Shown here piece after piece: positions 11,020 through 20,150 of a stretch of 64,000 nt of DNA. The stretch's first letter is position 1, and every line of letters starts with the position of its first letter. The notes under the pieces are model-generated. The model was not told the DNA's origin and did not search any database. It saw only the letters and a list, made by a program, of their open reading frames with translations. Source of the DNA: Epiperipatus broadwayi (taxonomy: Eukaryota > Onychophora > Udeonychophora > Euonychophora > Peripatidae); NCBI GenBank assembly GCA_028023455.1, contig JAQFVV010006275.1:1557279-1621278 (forward strand), read 5' to 3'. The translations under genes and the position numbers were made by a program.

Positions 11020-13137
11020 CTAAGTCTTCCCATATTCTGCCCTATCCCATTTCCATAACATAATCTTTGTCAACTCTATGGCCTTTAAATCTAAATCCCC
11101 CTTATCTTTTCGCAAACCCAGCATAAAAACTAATAACTCACTTTCTGTATAGTCACTTTGTTCATACCTATTCTCCCATAACTTCATTATCTGTACCCTT
11201 TCTGCTTTCAAGCATTTACATTCAATCAACAGATGCCTAATATTTTCTATACCTTCCTTACACAATTTGCACACTAAATCACCCATAGTTTTCCATTTAC
11301 ATGTATATTCTCTTGTTGCTAAAGATCCCGTTCGAGCCTTAAACAATAAACTACTTTCCTTACTATTATCATAAATTAACTCGCATCCAATATTCCGTTT
11401 ACTTCTATATATATTTAAACTCTTCTTACCCTCCATACTAGTTCTCCATCTCTCCAACTCCCTATTTTTTATTAATGCTTCTATTCTTTTATCCCATTCC
11501 TTACCACTATAACACTCAACAATCCTCCTAACACAATCATCCCACCTTTTATACAAGTATACTGATATAAATTCTTTATCCAAATCTTTTGCATACCGCA
11601 TTACCTTTCTCACCCATCTTGTTACCTGCCCTTTACTCATAACCCAATTAAACACTATTTTGGCTATTCTTTTACTATCCATAAACTGCAACCTACCAAA
11701 CATTTTCATTTTACTTTTTGCATCTCTCATATAAAAACTTGACCATCCCATTTCTCCTTGAATTGCCTCCTTTGCTGTCCACATCTCTGCATCTAATGCA
11801 TGTCTTCCTACTTCCCTTTGTACTTTCTCTAAATAATCTAAAACCCTTTTACTAACACATAATGCATCATTACCATATGTTAACCCTGCTACTGCAACTC
11901 CCTTCCATACAATTCTAGCTACATCATATTTATTATATGAAAATACTGTTAGTTTCTTTACCAAACCCTTTCTTTTCTTTGCTTCATTTACCAATTTTTT
12001 CTCCCATTCATCCAAGCAATTTTCCTGATTACATAAGATAATTCCCAAATACCTATATCTATCCACCACACTTAACTTTATATCCCCCAATAAAAATTCT
12101 ACATCTTCTCTTTCCCCAGTATTAACCATCATTATATTTGATTTTTCTTCACTAAATTTAATCCCCATCTCTTTACCCACCCTTGCACATGTCCTCAACA
12201 TAATTTCCATATCTTCTCTTCTTTCTGCACACAAAAAGATATCCGCAAAAAAAAGACCCGACAAAGTATATACTCCCTTGCCACCTATTAACGGTATCTC
12301 TACCCCTCTTCCTAGTCTTTCTATTGCTTTCTGCATTTCACTCAAAAACAAAATAGGTGACATAGGGCATCCTTGCCTTAATCCCACCCCATTTTTAACT
12401 TTAACTGATTCTATATCCCCTAATTGGTAAGTATAATAATTATTTTCATATAATTTCTTAATAATATTTACTAAAGCTTCATCCATTCCCAAATTGGCTA
12501 ACCTTACCCATAATCTATTTCTATTTACTCTATCATATGCTTTCTCTATATCTATAAAACTCATATATAATGATCTACCTGAATTCCTACTCATCTCCAT
12601 AAGTTGTGTAACTACAAACAAACTATCTCCTATACGCCTATCTGACCTAAAACCTCCTTGCATTTCCCCCACTACATTATTCTCTTCCATCCATTTTACA
12701 ACTCTTCCAGCTACCATATATGAGAAAACTTTATATAAAACTGATGTTACCGCTATCGGTCTATAATTATTTAACTTTCTACGATCCTTACCCTTTCCTT
12801 TAAATAATAATCTTATTCTTGTATTAATCCAACTACCTGGAAAAACTCTCTTCTGTGCCATCTTATTAAAACATGATAATAACTTTGCTTTTGCTCTATG
12901 CCCTAAATTCATTACCATCTCTGCTGCCCATCCATCTAAACCTCTCGCCTTTCCACTTTTCAATCTCTTCCCTGCCTCATTCAGTTCATTTTTTGTGAAC
13001 CTAATATTCCCATTACTACCTGCTTTCATGTTTTCTATCACTAATTCCTTCACATCTAACATCTTTTCTATATCCATTACATATCTATTTAAGATTCTCT
13101 CTACCTCTTCTCTAGAGCTACACTCTTCCCTCATCAT
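11020..13137 (-). CDS. LINE reverse transcriptase (CR1/L2-like), catalytic box damaged
   Basis: A 705-residue frame covering the RT and C-terminal part of a LINE polymerase, which would make cDNA at a nicked chromosomal target. RT motif A is FIDIEKAYD (Asp196), the next block is RQGCPMSP (about 254-261), and the fingers carry KARGLDGWAAEM and NNYRPIAV. The catalytic box, normally FADD, reads FADI (Asp299-Ile300) at about 12238-12243: one Asp codon appears to have dropped from a GATGAT pair, removing an essential metal ligand. A C-terminal zinc knuckle C623-X2-C626-X8-H635-X4-C640 is intact. The start ATG lies in the ATGA that also ends the endonuclease frame; a TAG directly upstream closes the RT frame there. 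RT of this kind is normally fused to the endonuclease, so the split probably reflects a one-base change. Confidence 0.85.
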   Translation of the reverse strand: MMREECSSREEVERILNRYVMDIEKMLDVKELVIENMKAGSNGNIRFTKNELNEAGKRLKSGKARGLDGWAAEMVMNLGHRAKAKLLSCFNKMAQKRVFPGSWINTRIRLLFKGKGKDRRKLNNYRPIAVTSVLYKVFSYMVAGRVVKWMEENNVVGEMQGGFRSDRRIGDSLFVVTQLMEMSRNSGRSLYMSFIDIEKAYDRVNRNRLWVRLANLGMDEALVNIIKKLYENNYYTYQLGDIESVKVKNGVGLRQGCPMSPILFLSEMQKAIERLGRGVEIPLIGGKGVYTLSGLFFADIFLCAERREDMEIMLRTCARVGKEMGIKFSEEKSNIMMVNTGEREDVEFLLGDIKLSVVDRYRYLGIILCNQENCLDEWEKKLVNEAKKRKGLVKKLTVFSYNKYDVARIVWKGVAVAGLTYGNDALCVSKRVLDYLEKVQREVGRHALDAEMWTAKEAIQGEMGWSSFYMRDAKSKMKMFGRLQFMDSKRIAKIVFNWVMSKGQVTRWVRKVMRYAKDLDKEFISVYLYKRWDDCVRRIVECYSGKEWDKRIEALIKNRELERWRTSMEGKKSLNIYRSKRNIGCELIYDNSKESSLLFKARTGSLATREYTCKWKTMGDLVCKLCKEGIENIRHLLIECKCLKAERVQIMKLWENRYEQSDYTESELLVFMLGLRKDKGDLDLKAIELTKIMLWKWDRAEYGKT

Positions 13138-14318
13138 CTATTAATACTCTCTCTCTCTCTTCCCCCTACATTTCTCCTTTTAATGTAATTCCAAAATTTT
13201 TTACTCCCATCTCTTCCACTTTTATTAATATCCTCCAACAATTTACTATTTAACTTCATCCTCTCTCTATAATTATCCATTTTAGCCAACTTCTTCTTTT
13301 CTAAGTACTTTCCCCATTTAGCATTAATATCATTTTCACTTTCTTTATTCTTAATAGCACACTTATATTCTCTGCATGCTTCTTTCCTCTCTTTTACACT
13401 TTTACTAACTCTCATTTTTTTATTACTTTTATTCCTCTGCATATTCTCAACTAAAACCCTATTTGCCACTTTTTCTATTTCACCACACCAGTCCTTATAT
13501 TCATCCCCAACCAACTGCTCCATGGTTTCTTCAACTTTTATTTTATACTCTTCCAACTTATTCTTATCATTCACTCTCCATCCACATCTTTCACTATTGT
13601 TTCTACCTTTATTTCTATCCTCCATCACATTACTAACCATTTCTATTACAATAAAGTTATGATCACTATTACATACTCTCTTCATTATCAAATACCTTAA
13701 TTTCCCTATTTTATTCATTCCCTCTTTCTCTACCAATACATAATCTATTGTGTGAAATACATTATTCCTAGACCATGTGTATTGTCCCTCATACATATTT
13801 GATAAATTCCCAATGCTCAAATTTACTCTTTGACAAAATTCTTTCAAAAACTGACCATTCTTATTATCTACATCATCAATTTCTTCAATATGTCCATTCA
13901 TATCCCCTATAACCATTATTCTCTTCCCTTTTTCTTTAAACCTCTGTATATCCTTAACTAGGCATTCATATATACTACTGTTCCACTCCATTACAGTTTG
14001 ACTATCTCCAGTGGCTATATACACTACAACCACCATCCATTCTTGTCTACCCAACCTTATTTCAAACCACAAATGCTCTTGACATTTAACAATATTTAAA
14101 TATTTTTTTGATATAACACCTATACCACCATCCCTTTTTTTTTCTTTTCTGTTTATATCCTGCCATACCACCTCTTCCAAAATAGGTTCTTCTTCTCTTA
14201 GATGAGTTTCCACTACTGCTAATACCTCAAGGTCTTCATTTTCAATTGTTTTATTTAATTCCAGCCACTTTCCTGGTCTCCTACCATCTTGCATATTCAA
14301 AAACCCCAATTTTAACAA
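13134..14318 (-). CDS. LINE apurinic-type endonuclease (EEP family)
   Basis: A 394-residue frame with an exonuclease-endonuclease-phosphatase domain in the first ~225 residues, the enzyme that nicks target DNA for LINE insertion. Expected catalytic positions are present: Asn8 (FLNMQ), Glu37 (VVETHL), Asp139 and Asn141 (GDMN), Asp192 (HTIDYVLV), and Asp219-His220 (SDHNF). The remaining ~170 residues are lysine-rich and include KFWNYIKR, the usual linker leading into RT. The frame ends at TGA (13136-13134), overlapping the RT start by four bases, next to an (AG)n run at 13145-13160. The endonuclease looks intact. In relatives the domain is fused to RT, so this stop is either a recent frameshift or a stop-restart junction. 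Confidence 0.85.
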   Translation of the reverse strand: MLKLGFLNMQDGRRPGKWLELNKTIENEDLEVLAVVETHLREEEPILEEVVWQDINRKEKKRDGGIGVISKKYLNIVKCQEHLWFEIRLGRQEWMVVVVYIATGDSQTVMEWNSSIYECLVKDIQRFKEKGKRIMVIGDMNGHIEEIDDVDNKNGQFLKEFCQRVNLSIGNLSNMYEGQYTWSRNNVFHTIDYVLVEKEGMNKIGKLRYLIMKRVCNSDHNFIVIEMVSNVMEDRNKGRNNSERCGWRVNDKNKLEEYKIKVEETMEQLVGDEYKDWCGEIEKVANRVLVENMQRNKSNKKMRVSKSVKERKEACREYKCAIKNKESENDINAKWGKYLEKKKLAKMDNYRERMKLNSKLLEDINKSGRDGSKKFWNYIKRRNVGGRERESINR

Positions 14319-14519
14319 TTTCTTCTTTCCTAACTACTCTTTTATAAATTCTTTCTTCTCCATTACATTTATAACAAACTTTTTTACCATTAATCTTACA
14401 GAAACATTCCCTCTCCACATCTACATTTATATCTAAATCAACCATCTTTTGCTTATTTCTTATATCCCATCCATTCTTATTCTTTTTGATAATATTACAA
14501 TTTAAAAGCCCACCCCCCT

Positions 14520-14905
14520 TTAAAAGTTTCCCGAATTATATTCTTTAAATATCAGACTCCCTAAAACTTCACTTCCTTGTTTTCCTAAGTGCAATCCATC
14601 TTTACTATATAACTCTCTCCTTCCAATAAACCAATCCCATACATCCACAAACACATTATTTCTCTCACACAATTTTTTCACTCTCTCATTTATAGAATAT
14701 GCCCTATCTAACAAATGCCTCTTATCAAATCTTGGTAATACTCCAAGTACCCCTACTCTTCCTTTTTTATAAATACCTCTTTATAATACCTTTCCTATTC
14801 TTCAAACACCCTTATACAGAAAAATACAAAACTTTACTTTTTCCCAAATCTGATCAATTATACCCACGTGTTTTCTAACATTAGACCTTCCAAACGTTGC
14901 CTTTT
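14520..14905 (-). pseudogene. LINE ORF1 remnant, C-terminal SGNH/GDSL-esterase part
   Basis: The open stretch 14520-14714 encodes 64 residues ending in LYSKDGLHLGKQGSEVLG, whose Asp39-Gly-Leu-His42 is the final catalytic block (DxxH) of SGNH hydrolases; it is preceded by NVFVDVWDWF, typical of the strand before it. Further 5', with frameshifts, the blocks VGVLGVLPRFDK and NVRKHVGIIDQIWEKVKF can be read, which fit the middle of the same fold. The Ser block and Gly/Asn blocks are missing, so the copy is 5'-truncated at about 14905. In CR1/L2 LINEs an esterase-bearing ORF1 is known; its role in the cycle is not settled. Confidence 0.7.
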
Positions 14906-15047
14906 TTCTCAAAATAAATGTCTATTTTAAAATTTAAAAAAACCTTCAGTAACAAACTTAACTAAAACGAATTAAACTTACATACAACTTTTTTAAAATA
15001 AAAAAAACTTCTATACCTAAAATGACAAACGAAAAGCTTTCAAACAG

Positions 15048-16262
15048 GTTTTTTTTTTTTTTTTTTAAAGAATATAGACTTTATTTTATATAAAGTGTTA
15101 CAAATGAATTTCTCTAGACAACAAAAAAAATCTAGTATAAATTTACATTTTTACTAATAACTTCCTGAATTTCTTGTACTAAGAACCAGTCCATGTGGAT
15201 AGATAGATTTCTTTGGGTGCAAGAAGCTTATCTTTTTTTCGAATAGAATTAAATGTATCTCTAATAAAAAGTTGTGAGTCCAATGGAGAATTGGTTATAA
15301 CTATATGACATCTAAGTAACCATATTACGTGGTTAATAAATATGCATCTTCTGATATTGCAGAAATTATCCATTTTAATATTATGAATGATATCAAGAGT
15401 TCTGGATTGTGATTATTGAAATAATTTTGAATTGTATGTTTTGCTTCTCTTAGTCCCGAGCAAGAAACAAGAATACAATCAAATGTTTCACTATCTTTTT
15501 TACACAAAATACATATTGAATCAATCCTTTTAAATCCTCTATTTGAAACAAGAAAATTGTTGGTAGGAAGTGAAGATAGATTTATTTTAATGATAAAATC
15601 AATATATTTAGGCATTAAATACCATTTTCTCATTTTATTAAAAAGATTGATATTAGTCACTTCAAGATAACTAGGAGGGCATATCAGCTGAGGATTTATC
15701 ATTTTAAACGTGTCCCAATATGTGTGCTTATTATTAAAAAGAATTTCATTTAAATCCATTTGTTTATCAATAAGTGAGATGAGAAGTTGTAGCCAATTTT
15801 TTTTTAATATTCGGGGGAGGCGTATCTGTGGGAATGATTGTGCCAATAATGTTTTGGTAATTGAATTCAATCTTGATGTAGTAGAATAAATTAACTATAT
15901 TTTTAATTAATAATGTATTAATTGAATGTAAACCTAGGCCATTAAGTATTTTTGGATTTTGCATTTTACGTATACTGATACAGACCACTTTTTTTTCCCA
16001 AAGGAGGCCAGAGCACAATGAGTTAATTTGCGAAGTAAATTTTTTAGTAGGGTTTAAAATCGGTAAATAATAATTAATTCTGCTGAAAACAAGAGAATTT
16101 AGTAAGAGAACTTTATCATATAAAGATAAGTAAATGCTTTTTAGAGAATCTATTATTTTTTTTGTTGATATAATCAGTTTGTCTTGTAACATTTTTCTTA
16201 TTTTGTTTGGTGAAAGGTACAGTGGTATACCTAAAAAAGGTTGAGGTTTTGATGAGAAACAT
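15048..16262 (-). mobile_element. 5'-truncated L1/Tx1-like LINE with poly(A) tail and 12-bp target duplication
   Basis: GCTTTCAAACAG occurs perfectly at 15036-15047 and again at 16263-16274, immediately flanking the element. On the minus strand the insertion ends in a poly(A) tract (seen as the T run 15049-15066). This is the classic outcome of target-primed reverse transcription. Only the last ~1.2 kb of the LINE was copied. A related 3' end lies at 40880-41770 (minus), and an endonuclease probably of the same family at 37086 (plus). Confidence 0.85.
15179..16262 (-). pseudogene. L1/Tx1-like LINE ORF2 C-terminal region, frameshifted
   Basis: Three overlapping minus-strand frames (16342-15767, 15870-15325, 15373-15179) together read the end of ORF2. 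The first gives FLGIPLYLSPNKIRKML, the LYDKVLLLNSLVFSRINYYLP block and GLLWEKK...NPKILNGLGLHS, the thumb/zf-RVT-like region of L1/Tx1-type enzymes. The second has MPKYIDFIIKINL and a zinc-knuckle-like CILCKKDSETFDCILVSC in which the usual His is Cys. The third ends LLRCHIVITNSP...STWTGS. Shifts fall near 15805 (in a T run) and near 15340. The first 27 residues of the 16342 frame lie outside the target duplication and are host sequence, not LINE. Confidence 0.75.
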
Positions 16263-16274
16263 GCTTTCAAACAG

Positions 16275-17530
16275 TTAAACACAAAAATTTTCAATCTTTC
16301 AAATAATTCACTCTCTCGATCACAATTTATACTTTCATTCACAATAATTACACAATAATTAGTGTGCTGCTCTCAAAAAATCAATTTCACACGTAACTAA
16401 CAACAAACTAAAAAAAATTTTAAAAATATCAAAATTTAACTTAGGTTCAAGTAACCTAGTGGTGCCCTGTACGGCAGATACCATTATCACAGTATGGTTC
16501 AGTAGTTCCACACAGTGGTTAAAATCAGAAACTAAAAGGAAAATTGAATGTAATATCCTGATTATATATATTAGTACCAAAAAACCTTTACAGAATTAAA
16601 TGTTTATAATTTCATAAAAGCAGGCAATTTTTGTACAATCCATATTTTTTCTTCCTTCTGAAAATAGATTATTAAAGTATACCAAAACATTTTATTAAAA
16701 ATGCTTAGTTAAGTAAACAGAAGAATAAAAAAATATTTTTATGTTATTTACTTGAAAAAACAATAAATTTCAGAAATTTAATCATTTATATATATTTAAC
16801 AATCCTTTTAAATGTTTTAACATGTTTATAATAGTCTGTTATTTCCAGTTTTGAAAGTTATTACAAAATGATTTTTTTTCTATTTTAATTGAATGTAATA
16901 ATAAAGTACACCAATAAAAAAATTAATTTCATTTCAATTAATTAATTTTTATATTATCAAACAGCAAGAAAAAGATTATTAAGATAATATAGGAAATACT
17001 ATAATTATGGTTTTGTATGCTTCAAAAACTTTATCATATGGATATATTTATGAGAAGAGGGGATAAGAGGCTTTGAACTATCATAACTACCAGACTATTA
17101 TTTTAGCAAGATTTATAATTTATTTACTTTTTTTTTTTTTACTTAAGTTTAAATATACACCTTAAAAAATAATAATAAATAAATTTTACACATAATTTAA
17201 AATAAATAAAAAATCAATTAAATAACTGTAAATTAACATGCTTTACTGATTAGAATGTGCCATATTTATATTTTATTTTTTAATCTTTTTCTATTTAAAA
17301 AAAAAGATATAATATTTAACAAAAATCTTTTTAAAGATCAAAGAAGCTAGGTTGAAAGAATTTATCTCTGCATTAGCTGACATGGAGTTTGCATCAGTTT
17401 TTAAAAATTAATTTCAGTTAAGAGAAAGATGATGAACTAACTAATTACTAAATTTGTATTTATTTATTATTTCATAATATAAAACAAATATATAGACTGT
17501 ATGTGCATGCAATATATATTAAAATTAAAC
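16275..17530. other. AT-rich stretch without recognised gene
   Basis: The 73-codon minus frame at 16359-16580 has no domain I recognise. The rest is AT-rich with T runs near 17130 and many TTTAAA/ATTAAT blocks. Nothing else is supported. Confidence 0.5.
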
Positions 17531-17533
17531 ATT

Positions 17534-17969
17534 AAAAGAATAAAGCTAAACTAGTCAATAAATAATCAAAATTACCCAAATCCACAACTCAAACAGACTA
17601 GCCAACAACATAAACCCAAAACACTAACAATGGTTTCACTGCTACAAGAAGACTACAAAATAACAACATATTTAAACAAAAGAATAAAGCTAAACTAGTC
17701 AATAAATAATCAAAATTACCCAAATCCACAACTCAAACAGACTAGCCAACAACATAAACCCAAAACACTAACAATGGTTTCACTGCTACAAGAAGACTAC
17801 AAAATAACAACATATTTAAATAAAAGAATAAAGCTAAACTAGTCAATAAATAATCAAAATTACCCAAATCAACAACTCAATCAGACTAGCCCAACAAAAT
17901 AAACTCAAAACACTCACAATGGTTTCACTGCTACAAGAAGACTACAAAATAACAACATATTTAAACAAA
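17534..17969 (+). repeat. minisatellite, three copies of a 144-bp unit
   Basis: Copies start at 17534, 17678 and 17822, giving an exact period of 144 bp. Copies one and two are almost identical; the third has a few substitutions and one small indel (for example CAGACTAGCCCAACAAAATAAAC). Each begins AAAAGAATAAAGCTAAACT and ends AACAACATATTTAAA. The near-identity of the first two units points to recent tandem amplification. The unit sits inside the left inverted arm of the composite element. Confidence 0.9.
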
Positions 17970-18341
17970 ACATTTCCCACAGTTCCACTTACTTCCCATA
18001 CATCCTTAATATTAAAAGAATTTTAAAATGAGTTAATTGCTTCAGAATCATACATTTTTAATAATAATGGATTCTTTAATTTTTATTTTATTTCTCTCAA
18101 AGAAGACAACCTTAGCTTCCTCAAAGCAGAACTTAAATGAAAGAATAAAGATCCATAAAAATAGGATTAGAAATAAATAATCTTAGTTCTGCTTTATATA
18201 TCCATGAAAAAGATACAGACCACACTATTAATTTTGACGAAGCTAATGTTGTCCTTTGGGAGAAATGAAATAAAAAGAATTAAAGAAACATTATTAAAAA
18301 TTTATAATTCTGAAAGCAATTAACTTATTTAAGTTATTTTA

Positions 18342-20000
18342 AGTAATAATTTACTAAGGCTGTAACCTTAGAAATAAGCGTCTGAAAAATACGAAGGTAG
18401 GGACCTCTATAGGTCTTAAAACACAAGCTTACGCTATGAAGAAAAGAGAGAATCCAGAAGAATCCTTCTTTACTTCAACCTACTTTTATATATAAATAGG
18501 TGAAGCTGAAGTGTTTTGATCTAAGAGTGTGAAGCTATTCAATACTTCACTAATTAAGTCCACAATTCTTATAATACATTAATACTCGCGAAATCTTACA
18601 ATTTACTACGAGTCAATGAAAAGATCTTATAGTAAGAAATCTGTTACGATAATTTAAAGTTGTAATTATAAATTTTATTAAACGCCCATTATTATATTAA
18701 GTAATAATTTACTAAGGCTGTAACCTTAGAAATAAGTGTCTGAAAAATACGAAGGTAGGGACCTCTATAGGTCTTAAAACACAAGCTTACGCTATGAAGA
18801 AAAGAGAGAATCCAGAAGAATCCTTCTTTACTTCAACCTACTTTTATATATAAATAGGTGAAGCTGAAGTGTTTTGATCTAAGAGTTACAGCCTTAGTAA
18901 ATTATTACTTAATATAATAATGGGCGTTTAATAAAATTTATAATTACAACTTTAAATTATCGTAACAGATTTCTTACTATAAGATCTTTTCATTGACTCG
19001 TAGTAAATTGTAAGATTTCGCGAGTATTAATGTATTATAAGAATTGTGGACTTAATTAGTGAAGTATTGAATAGCTTCACACTCTTAGATCAAAACACTT
19101 CAGCTTCACCTATTTATATATAAAAGTAGGTTGAAGTAAAGAAGGATTCTTCTGGATTCTCTCTTTTCTTCATAGCGTAAGCTTGTGTTTTAAGACCTAT
19201 AGAGGTCCCTACCTTCGTATTTTTCAGACGCTTATTTCTAAGGTTACAGCCTTAGTAAATTATTACTTAATATAATAATGGGCGTTTAATAAAATTTATA
19301 ATTACAACTTTAAATTATCGTAACAGATTTCTTACTATAAGATCTTTTCATTGACTCGTAGTAAATTGTAAGATTTCGCGAGTATTAATGTATTATAAGA
19401 ATTGTGGACTTAATTAGTGAAGTATTGAATAGCTTCACACTCTTAGATCAAAACACTTCAGCTTCACCTATTTATATATAAAAGTAGGTTGAAGTAAAGA
19501 AGGATTCTTCTGGATTCTCTCTTTTCTTCATAGCGTAAGCTTGTGTTTTAAGACCTATAGAGGTCCCTACCTTCGTATTTTTCAGACGCTTATTTCTAAG
19601 GTTACAGCCTTAGTAAATTATTACTTAATATAATAATGGGCGTTTAATAAAATTTATAATTACAACTTTAAATTATCGTAAGATTTCTTACTTAGTCTTT
19701 TCATTGACCTAGTAAATTGTAGATTTCGCAGTATTAATGTATTATAAGAATTGTGGACTTTTGTGAGTATTGAATAGCTTCACCTCTTAGACAAAACACT
19801 TCAGCTCACCTATTTATATAAAAGTAGGTTGAAGTAAAGAAGGATTCTTCTGGATTCTCTCTTTTCTTCATAGCATAAGCTTGTGTTTTAAGACCTATAG
19901 AGGTCCCTACCTTCATATTTTTCAGACACTTATTTCTAAGGTTACAGCCTTAGTAAATTATTACTTAATATAATAATGGGTGTTTAATAAAATTTATAAT
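18342..20000. repeat. 358-bp satellite units arranged as a palindrome
   Basis: Unit starts on the plus strand are 18341 and 18699 (the second cut off at 18886); inverted units start at 18887, 19245 and 19603 and a final partial unit at 19943. Each full unit is 358 bp; the 19603 unit is 340 bp because of short deletions. Forward units turn abruptly into inverted ones at 18886/18887. The unit contains hairpins such as CTAAGG...CCTTAG and CTTCAACCTACT...AATAGGTGAAG. The block is flanked by a perfect 12-bp direct repeat, TAAGTTATTTTA, at 18330-18341 and 20001-20012, so it looks like one insertion event. An assembly fold-back is an alternative. Confidence 0.85.
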
Positions 20001-20150
20001 TAAGTTATTTTACTATTAAGGGTTTATGGGAAGTGGAAATGTTTAGTTTAAATGTGTTGCTATTTTGTAGTTCTTTACACTTGAGAAGTCTGCTTGAAGC
20101 AGTGAAGTAGTGTCTGGTTGAGTTGTGAATATGGGGTAATATTGAATATT

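Larger units (their letters stand above)
10921..14905 (-). mobile_element. CR1/L2-like LINE, near full-length but 5'-truncated
   Basis: About 4 kb on the minus strand carrying, 5' to 3', the C-terminal part of an SGNH-esterase-like ORF1 (14905-14520), an endonuclease frame (14318-13134), an RT frame (13137-11020) and a short 3' UTR ending near 10921. There is no poly(A) tail; CR1 and L2 LINEs usually end in short repeats instead. An ORF1 with an esterase domain is known from CR1/L2-clade LINEs, which supports the class. The coding strand is markedly purine-rich and open over 3.3 kb, unlike anything else in the window, so it is the youngest LINE here; still, ORF1 is broken and the RT active site has lost a residue. 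Confidence 0.85.
17534..20150. mobile_element. composite element with inverted outer arms, minisatellite and inserted satellite block
   Basis: The left arm (about 17534-18030) and the right arm (about 20001-20150) are inverted relatives. The left inner part CCACTTACTTCCCATACATCCTTAATA matches the reverse complement of 20018-20042, and further out ACAAAATAACAACATATTTAAAC matches the reverse complement of about 20050-20075. The ACTCAAACAGACTAG and AAATTACCC parts of the 144-bp unit also recur inverted at 20110-20145. The left arm holds three copies of the 144-bp unit, the right arm one shortened copy. Inverted arms containing internal tandem repeats are a hallmark of Foldback/Galileo-like or Helentron-like elements. 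The 358-bp satellite block (18342-20000) sits between the arms. Outer ends are not sharply defined. Confidence 0.55.

Noticed and set aside
12494-12766. 90-codon plus-strand frame
   Set aside because: It is the complement of the LINE RT frame, an antisense shadow.
15325-16342. Treating the three overlapping frames as host genes
   Set aside because: They read the C-terminal parts of one L1/Tx1-like ORF2 inside a poly(A)-ended insertion with a target duplication.
17534-17969. Regularly spaced repeats that might suggest a CRISPR array
   Set aside because: The whole 144-bp unit repeats with no unique spacers, and the context is an animal genome; it is a minisatellite.
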